A stretch of 17,952 nt of DNA, from contig JAEYHP010000152.1 of NCBI GenBank assembly GCA_023409435.1, positions 1-17,952 on the forward strand, written 5' to 3'. Below are positions 13,133 through 17,952 of the stretch, piece by piece. Every line of letters begins with the position of its first letter. The first letter of the stretch is position 1. A model generated the notes under the pieces. The model ran no database searches. It saw only the letters and a program-made list of their open reading frames with translations, and had not been told where the DNA came from. Source of the stretch: Bacillota bacterium (GTDB lineage Bacteria; Bacillota; Clostridia; Christensenellales; CAG-138). Made by a program: the position numbers and the translations under genes.

Positions 13133-15838
13133 TTACTTCTTCCGTACGATGTTCTTGATGACCTTGGTGAGTTCGCCGAACACCAGCGGCATCAGGCCCA
13201 CGAGTATCACAAAGTCCCAATCGTGGAAGTGCAGCGTCGCCACGTTGAAAATATCCCTAAGCCCCGGAACCAGCAGTATCACCACCAGCAGCGCGAAGGA
13301 AAAGACGGTGGCAAGGTTCATGTTGCGGTTACTGAAGAAGCCGATCTTCCAGAGCGGATGTTTTTCGGAGCGGCAGGTGTAGGCGCGCAGCAGCTCGCTG
13401 ACGATGAGGGTAACAAGCGCATAGGTGCGGCCCATTTCAATGCCATAGTTCTGCCAGCCGTAGTAGAAGGAACCCAGCACCGCCGCGGTCATCACCACGC
13501 TCTGCACGGCGATGTTGATAAGCATATCCTTATTGATGATGCTCTCGTTGGGGCTGCGCGGCGGCTCCGTCATAAGTCCGGGTTCCTTTTTCTCGGTGCC
13601 CAAAGCCAAAGCCGGGAACGCGTCGGTCAGCAGATTGACCCACAACAAATGGATGGGCAGCAGCGGGATGGGCCAATTCAGCAGCATGGAGAGGAATATG
13701 ATGAGTATTTCACCTACGTTGCAGCTCATCAGGAAGAACACGAACTTGCGGATGTTGCTGTAAATGACGCGGCCCTCCTCCACGGCATGCACGATGCTGG
13801 AGAAGTTGTCGTCGGTCAATATCATATCCGCGCTTTCCTTGGTGACGTCCGTGCCCGTAATGCCCATGGCAACGCCGATATCCGCGCGCTTTAATGCGGG
13901 GGCGTCGTTTACGCCGTCGCCCGTCATGGAGGCGATTTCGCCGTTGTCCCGCACCGCCTGTACGATGCGCACCTTATGCTCGGGCGAAACGCGGGCGTAT
14001 ACGTTGACGTTCTTGGCGACTTCTTTGAGCCGGGCATCGTCCATGGCGTTCAAATCCGCCCCCGCGACTACCTGGTCGTCGGACGTAATGATGCCCAGCT
14101 GCTTTGCGATTGCCGCCGCGGTGTCCTTATAGTCCCCCGTGATCATCACCACGCGGATGCCTGCGGACTTGCAGACCTTGATGGCCTCTATGGCTTCCGT
14201 ACGCGGCGGGTCGATCATACCGACAAGCCCGCAGAATACGAGATTCTTTTCATCCGTTTCCGGCGTGGGGTGCGCGGGGATATCAAGGACCGGTTTATAC
14301 GCCATAGCCAGCACACGGTAGGCCTGGGAGGCAAGCGCCTTGTTTTCCTTTAAAATCTCTGCGACGTCCGCCTCCGTAATGGCGGAAACCGTGCCGTCCC
14401 GGCGCAAGATCTGCGTGCAACGCTCCACCAGGATATCCGGCGCGCCCTTGGTGAACGCCGCATATCCGCTCGGCAGCTGGTGGAACGTGGTCATAAGTTT
14501 CCGCTGGGAGTCAAACGGGATCTCCTGCAAGCGGGGCAGCTGCTTGTTATGCGCCTCCTGCTTCACGCCCGCTTTGGCCGCGGTTACGATCATGGCGCCC
14601 TCCGTCGGGTCGCCGATGATGCGCCATTCGTCCGCGCCGTTTTCCACCACATGCTCAAGCCGCGCATCGTTGCACAGCGCCAGGACGTCAACGAGACGGC
14701 TGACGGCAGGCTCTCTATTCAGGTCCAGTTCCGCATCGTCTGCCGTAAGCGCGCCCACGGGGTTGTAGCCATCCCCCTGCACGTCGATCAGCAGGCCGGG
14801 CACATACATTTTTACGATTGTCATCTGGTTCTGGGTGAGCGTGCCGGTCTTGTCGGAGCAGATCACGGTGGTGCTGCCCAGCGTTTCCACGGCGTGCAGC
14901 TTCTTCATAATGGCGTTCTTTTTCGCCATGCGCTGCATGCCCAGCGCGAGTACGATGGTAACGACCGCGGGTAGCCCTTCCGGTATGGCGGCGACTGCAA
15001 GGCTTATGGCCGTCATGAACATTTCAAGCAGATGTTCCCCGCGCAGCAGCCCCATGCCGAACACGATGGCGCAGATGATAAGGCAGCCTGTGCCTAAGAG
15101 CTTGCCCATTTTGGCGAGCTTTTTCTGCAGCGGCGTATCCTCCGCCTCTTCCTCTTGTATCATTTCCGCGATTTTGCCGATCACGGTGTTCATGCCGGTG
15201 GAGGTGACGATGCCGCTGCCTCTGCCGTAGGTGATAAGCGTACTCATGAATCCGGAATTGATCTGGTCACCCAAGCCGATGTCGCCCTTCAGATCCGCCT
15301 CCGCGTGCTTTTCCACAGGCACGGATTCGCCGGTGAGCGCGGCTTCCTCCACCTTGAGGTTGACGGAATTGATCAGCCGCACATCGGCGGGCACATAGTC
15401 CCCGGTTTCTAATATCACAGTATCGCCGGGCACAAGCTCGCGCGCGGGTATGGTCACAGGCTCGCCGTCGCGCAGCACCTTGGCGTTGGGCGCGGACATC
15501 CTTTTTAAGGCTTCGAGTGCCTTGCCCGCGCGGTATTCCTGAAATACGCCCAGCACCGCGTTGATGATGACGATGCCCAAAATGACGATGGCGTCCGTCA
15601 CCTCATTGACCAATATAGATACAATACTCGCGATGATCAGGATAATGACCATATAGTCCTTGAGCTGCTCCAAGAACATCTGGAACACGCTGGCCCCTTT
15701 TTTTTGCTGCAGCTCGTTGGGGCCGTATTCTTCCAGGCGGCGTTTTGCTTCTTTGGAAGTCAGGCCGGTCTGTGCGCTGGCGCCAAGCTCTTTGCACACG
15801 TCGTGGACATTCAATTCATACCAGTTTGGTCGTTCCAA
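13133..15838 (-). CDS. P2A-type calcium-translocating ATPase
   Basis: A 901-residue membrane pump that exports Ca2+ using ATP. Domains in order: N-terminal cation-ATPase domain (about 1-75), actuator loop TGES (169-172), M4 PEGLP (286-290), phosphorylation site DKTGT with Asp329, nucleotide-binding KGAPD (464-468), ITGD (566-569), hinge TGDGVNDAPALK (639-650), then M5-M10. Compared with SERCA, M4 Glu287 (E309), M5 Asn707 and Glu710 (N768, E771), M6 Asn735, Thr738 and Asp739 (N796, T799, D800) and M8 Glu815 (E908) are all kept, so both Ca2+ sites look intact. The start is a TTG at 15836-15838, supported by AGAAAGAGGTG 7 bases upstream and by the typical N-terminus. It is transcribed alone, from a promoter shared with no other gene, and ends at a strong terminator. 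Confidence 0.95.
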   Translation of the reverse strand: MERPNWYELNVHDVCKELGASAQTGLTSKEAKRRLEEYGPNELQQKKGASVFQMFLEQLKDYMVIILIIASIVSILVNEVTDAIVILGIVIINAVLGVFQEYRAGKALEALKRMSAPNAKVLRDGEPVTIPARELVPGDTVILETGDYVPADVRLINSVNLKVEEAALTGESVPVEKHAEADLKGDIGLGDQINSGFMSTLITYGRGSGIVTSTGMNTVIGKIAEMIQEEEAEDTPLQKKLAKMGKLLGTGCLIICAIVFGMGLLRGEHLLEMFMTAISLAVAAIPEGLPAVVTIVLALGMQRMAKKNAIMKKLHAVETLGSTTVICSDKTGTLTQNQMTIVKMYVPGLLIDVQGDGYNPVGALTADDAELDLNREPAVSRLVDVLALCNDARLEHVVENGADEWRIIGDPTEGAMIVTAAKAGVKQEAHNKQLPRLQEIPFDSQRKLMTTFHQLPSGYAAFTKGAPDILVERCTQILRRDGTVSAITEADVAEILKENKALASQAYRVLAMAYKPVLDIPAHPTPETDEKNLVFCGLVGMIDPPRTEAIEAIKVCKSAGIRVVMITGDYKDTAAAIAKQLGIITSDDQVVAGADLNAMDDARLKEVAKNVNVYARVSPEHKVRIVQAVRDNGEIASMTGDGVNDAPALKRADIGVAMGITGTDVTKESADMILTDDNFSSIVHAVEEGRVIYSNIRKFVFFLMSCNVGEILIIFLSMLLNWPIPLLPIHLLWVNLLTDAFPALALGTEKKEPGLMTEPPRSPNESIINKDMLINIAVQSVVMTAAVLGSFYYGWQNYGIEMGRTYALVTLIVSELLRAYTCRSEKHPLWKIGFFSNRNMNLATVFSFALLVVILLVPGLRDIFNVATLHFHDWDFVILVGLMPLVFGELTKVIKNIVRKK

Positions 15839-15937
15839 CAGTCAGCACCTCTTTCTGTCTGGCTTATTTGGAGCATGGCTCCGCCGTTAAGATTTGGAAA
15901 ATACCGCAAATCCGGAACAACGCGGCATTCTTCCCAT

Positions 15938-15943
15938 ATTATA
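15938..15943 (-). promoter_or_regulatory. Candidate -10 box of the Ca2+ ATPase promoter
   Basis: On the - strand a perfect TATAAT lies 100 bases upstream of the TTG start. No good -35 hexamer occurs 16-18 bases further up (the region is ATGCGGGCAAAATCATG). The predicted 5' leader of about 90 bases contains a small GGAGC/GCTCC stem at 15870-15882. Inference. Confidence 0.5.
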
Positions 15944-15977
15944 CATGATTTTGCCCGCATGCGCAGCAAAATACCCT

Positions 15978-15993
15978 GCGCCTATCTAGGCGC
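15978..15993. repeat. 7-bp palindrome in the divergent intergenic region
   Basis: GCGCCTA-TC-TAGGCGC is a perfect inverted repeat with a 2-base centre. It lies about 35 bases upstream of the ATPase -10 box, between the divergent ATPase and SPFH genes. It has no T run on either strand, so it is more like an operator than a terminator. The remaining sequence from 15994 to 16120 is AT-rich and shows no convincing promoter for the + strand gene. Confidence 0.4.
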
Positions 15994-16140
15994 CGTTCCA
16001 AAAAACGAGTCTTTATTCTTTCTTCATATGTAGATACGACAAATTTACACCCTCTTTATAGGTATTCTGATACACTATATCCGTAAGTTGGAATAACCCC
16101 AGGGCGGCGCAAATATGAGGAAAGGGAGGATGTTGTCCAT

Positions 16141-16203
16141 ATGCGCTTAAGGGAAAAGAGAAGCCAGGGAATGAAAAATAAGATGGGGAGGGTATCAAAA
16201 TGA
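16141..16203 (+). CDS. Possible 20-residue leader peptide overlapping the SPFH gene start
   Basis: An ATG at 16141 is preceded by AAAGGGAGGA (16121-16130) and opens a 20-codon frame of very basic composition (MRLREKRSQG...). It ends in a TGA at 16201-16203 that overlaps the SPFH start as ATGA. Good ribosome binding site, proper spacing and stop-start overlap suggest translation and coupling. It is too short for family recognition and may be chance, since the purine-rich leader makes such sites easily. Confidence 0.35.
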   Translation: MRLREKRSQGMKNKMGRVSK

Positions 16204-17952
16204 ATCCAATTCTTTTGTTCGTGGAAGTCATCGGGGGCATACTTGTTGTTTACTTGCTCATATTTAAGATTTTGGGCCTCCGGGTGATCGCTTCCAACGA
16301 GGTGGCAGTGGTGGAAAAGTGGTGGAGCTTTAAGGGCTCGCTCAAAGATTCCATTATAGCGCTTAATGGCGAAGCAGGGTATGCGCCGGATTTACTGCGC
16401 GGCGGCATCCATTTTCGGTCGGTGCTGATGTACAAGATACACAAATATCCGCTTATCACCGTGCCGCAGGGGCAGATCGCCTACCTATTCGCAAGGGACG
16501 GTATGCCGCTTGCGCCCACGCAGACACTGGGCCGCATTGTGGCGGAGGCGAACAACTTCCAGAGCGTGCCGGGCTTTTTAAAGAATGGCGGGCAGAGGGG
16601 GCCCCAGCGCGGCATATTGCGTGAAGGCACATATGCCATTAACCTCGCGCAGTTTATCGTCATCACGCCCAGCGATATCAAGTCCATTGCCGCCACCTCC
16701 AAGCAGGAGCTTGTGGAATTGGTCAGCATGCAGAAGACGCTAGCCGAGCGCAACGCGTTTACGCCCGTGGTCATCATGGGCCGCGGGCAGGACAGCAGCG
16801 ACTTGATGGGCATCGTCACCGTGCACGACGGTACGCCGATCGACCAGGGCGAGATCATCGCGCCCGACGTGGGCGAAGGCCATGCAAGCTTTCAGGATCC
16901 GGAAAAATTCCTGCAGCTTGGCGGCAGGCGCGGTAAGCAGATCCAGGTGCTCACCGACGGCACCTACTATGTCAACCGCCTGTTTGCTACGGTAGAGTTC
17001 CGGGCCAAGACGGTCGTACCCATCGGCTTTGTGGGCGTTGTCGTTTCCTTCTTTGGCAAGGAGGGCGTAGACACTACAGGGCAGGATTATAAGCACGGAG
17101 AACTTGTGCAGGTGGGCTGCAAGGGCGTGCTGGAAAAACCCCTGATGCCGGGCAAGTACGCGTTCAATACCGACGCCGGGAAAGTGGTGCTTGTACCCAC
17201 CACCAACATTATTCTGAAATGGAATAAGTCCGAAACCGGGGACCACAAGTACGACGAAAACCTCACTGAGGTCGATATCATCACCAAGGACGCGTTTGAA
17301 CCGTCCCTGCCGCTTTCGGTGGTTATGCACATCGATTATAAGCAGGCGCCATGGGTCATCCAGCGCTTCGGCGACATCGGGATGCTTGTCAACCAGTCGC
17401 TCGATCCTCTGGTAAGCGCGTATTTTAAGGATGTGGCGCAAACGAAGACACTCATCGAGCTCATTCAGGAGCGCAGCTCCATCCGTGAGCGCGCGGTGCT
17501 GGAAATGAAGGAGAAGTTCGCAAAATACAATCTCCAGTTGGAGGAAGTGTTGATCAGCACCCCCAAGACCACCATCAACGACTCACAGATAGAAAAAATC
17601 CTGATGCAACTCCGGGAACGGCAGATTGCGGAAGAAAAGCGGGTTACCTATCAAAAACAGCAGGCTGCCGCGGAAAGCGAAAAGTCCCTGCGTGAAGCGG
17701 AGGCGGTTGCGGAACAGCAGAACTTCCTCACGAAGTCCAAGATCCAGATCGAGATCGAAGGCAACAACGGCGCGGCGCTTGCGAGCAAGGCCGAGCAGGA
17801 GGCCAACCAGATTATTGCCCTTGCAAAGGCAAACGCCTCCAAGGTGCGCCTGGAGGGTGAGGCGGAAGCCAGCAAGGAATCAAACGTCGGCTTGGCGAAA
17901 GCGCAGGCGATCGACGCGCAGGTCAAAGCCTACGGCGGCGCGGAATACCGCG
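16200..17952 (+). CDS. SPFH/band-7 (flotillin-like) membrane protein, 3' partial
   Basis: The frame is open from ATG 16200 to the window end, giving 584 residues; no stop is reached. GGGGAGGG (16185-16192) lies 7 bases before the ATG. Residues 4-25 form a single N-terminal membrane segment (ILLFVEVIGGILVVYLLIF). A long beta-rich region (about 28-370) with repeated turn motifs (LREGTYAIN at 140-148, LTDGTYYVN at 251-259, LMPGKYAFN at 315-323) precedes the SPFH core (about 310-470, including AYFKDVAQTKTLIELIQERSS and the Ile/Leu-rich segment after it). From about 465 a charged Ala/Glu/Lys/Gln-rich coiled coil runs to the end (RQIAEEKRVTYQKQQAA, KAEQEANQIIALAKANASK), as in flotillins. SPFH proteins oligomerise on the membrane and scaffold membrane microdomains. 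The specific role here is unknown, and no NfeD-type partner is visible in the window. Reading frames on the opposite strand here are shadows. Confidence 0.9.
   Translation, partial: MNPILLFVEVIGGILVVYLLIFKILGLRVIASNEVAVVEKWWSFKGSLKDSIIALNGEAGYAPDLLRGGIHFRSVLMYKIHKYPLITVPQGQIAYLFARDGMPLAPTQTLGRIVAEANNFQSVPGFLKNGGQRGPQRGILREGTYAINLAQFIVITPSDIKSIAATSKQELVELVSMQKTLAERNAFTPVVIMGRGQDSSDLMGIVTVHDGTPIDQGEIIAPDVGEGHASFQDPEKFLQLGGRRGKQIQVLTDGTYYVNRLFATVEFRAKTVVPIGFVGVVVSFFGKEGVDTTGQDYKHGELVQVGCKGVLEKPLMPGKYAFNTDAGKVVLVPTTNIILKWNKSETGDHKYDENLTEVDIITKDAFEPSLPLSVVMHIDYKQAPWVIQRFGDIGMLVNQSLDPLVSAYFKDVAQTKTLIELIQERSSIRERAVLEMKEKFAKYNLQLEEVLISTPKTTINDSQIEKILMQLRERQIAEEKRVTYQKQQAAAESEKSLREAEAVAEQQNFLTKSKIQIEIEGNNGAALASKAEQEANQIIALAKANASKVRLEGEAEASKESNVGLAKAQAIDAQVKAYGGAEYR

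Noticed and set aside
16740..17441. Long - strand frame (233 codons) opposite the SPFH gene
   Set aside because: The + strand frame has clear SPFH and coiled-coil features, a good start and continuous coding; the antisense frame has no recognisable domain and is a GC-rich shadow.

Overview
The window looks like a GC-rich member of the Clostridia (Firmicutes). Supporting signs are strong GGAGG-type ribosome binding sites, a short Firmicutes-type NagB with Asn in place of Asp in the GxGxNGH motif, a YesM/YesN-type two-component pair, an MsmE/F/G-like sugar ABC importer without its own ATPase, and a Gly-Pro-Thr collagen-like protein of the kind found on spore surfaces of Bacilli and Clostridia. 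I cannot name the genus.

Layout. 1-1239 (+): 3' part of a collagen-like protein with a beta-helix-like C-terminal domain. 1271-1308: terminator shared with the convergent locus. 1349-12127 (-): one large sugar-use locus. In transcription order it reads: sensor kinase, sugar-binding lipoprotein, two permeases, a cluster of hairpins, AraC-type response regulator, GH94 phosphorylase that best fits N,N'-diacetylchitobiose phosphorylase, phosphohexomutase, glucosamine-6-phosphate deaminase (nagB). 12230-12760 (-): cobalamin adenosyltransferase with its own terminator. 12761-13080: a structured, repeat-like intergenic stretch. 13133-15838 (-): P2A-type Ca2+ ATPase with a TTG start. 15839-16199: divergent promoter region. 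16200-17952 (+): SPFH/flotillin-like membrane protein, cut by the window end and preceded by a possible 20-codon leader ORF.

How the genes work together. The inferred pathway is as follows. The kinase senses an extracellular sugar or the loaded binding protein and phosphorylates the regulator, which activates the importer and enzyme genes. The importer brings in chitobiose (GlcNAc2). The phosphorylase splits it with phosphate into GlcNAc-1-phosphate and GlcNAc, saving one ATP. The mutase makes GlcNAc-6-phosphate. After deacetylation by NagA, which is not in the window, NagB makes fructose-6-phosphate and ammonia. The importer ATPase (MsmX/MsiK type), a GlcNAc kinase and NagA must lie elsewhere. 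The gene families are well supported by motifs; the chitobiose substrate is an inference from phosphorylase similarity plus the nagB neighbour.

I found no tRNA, rRNA, CRISPR array, transposase or phage gene.
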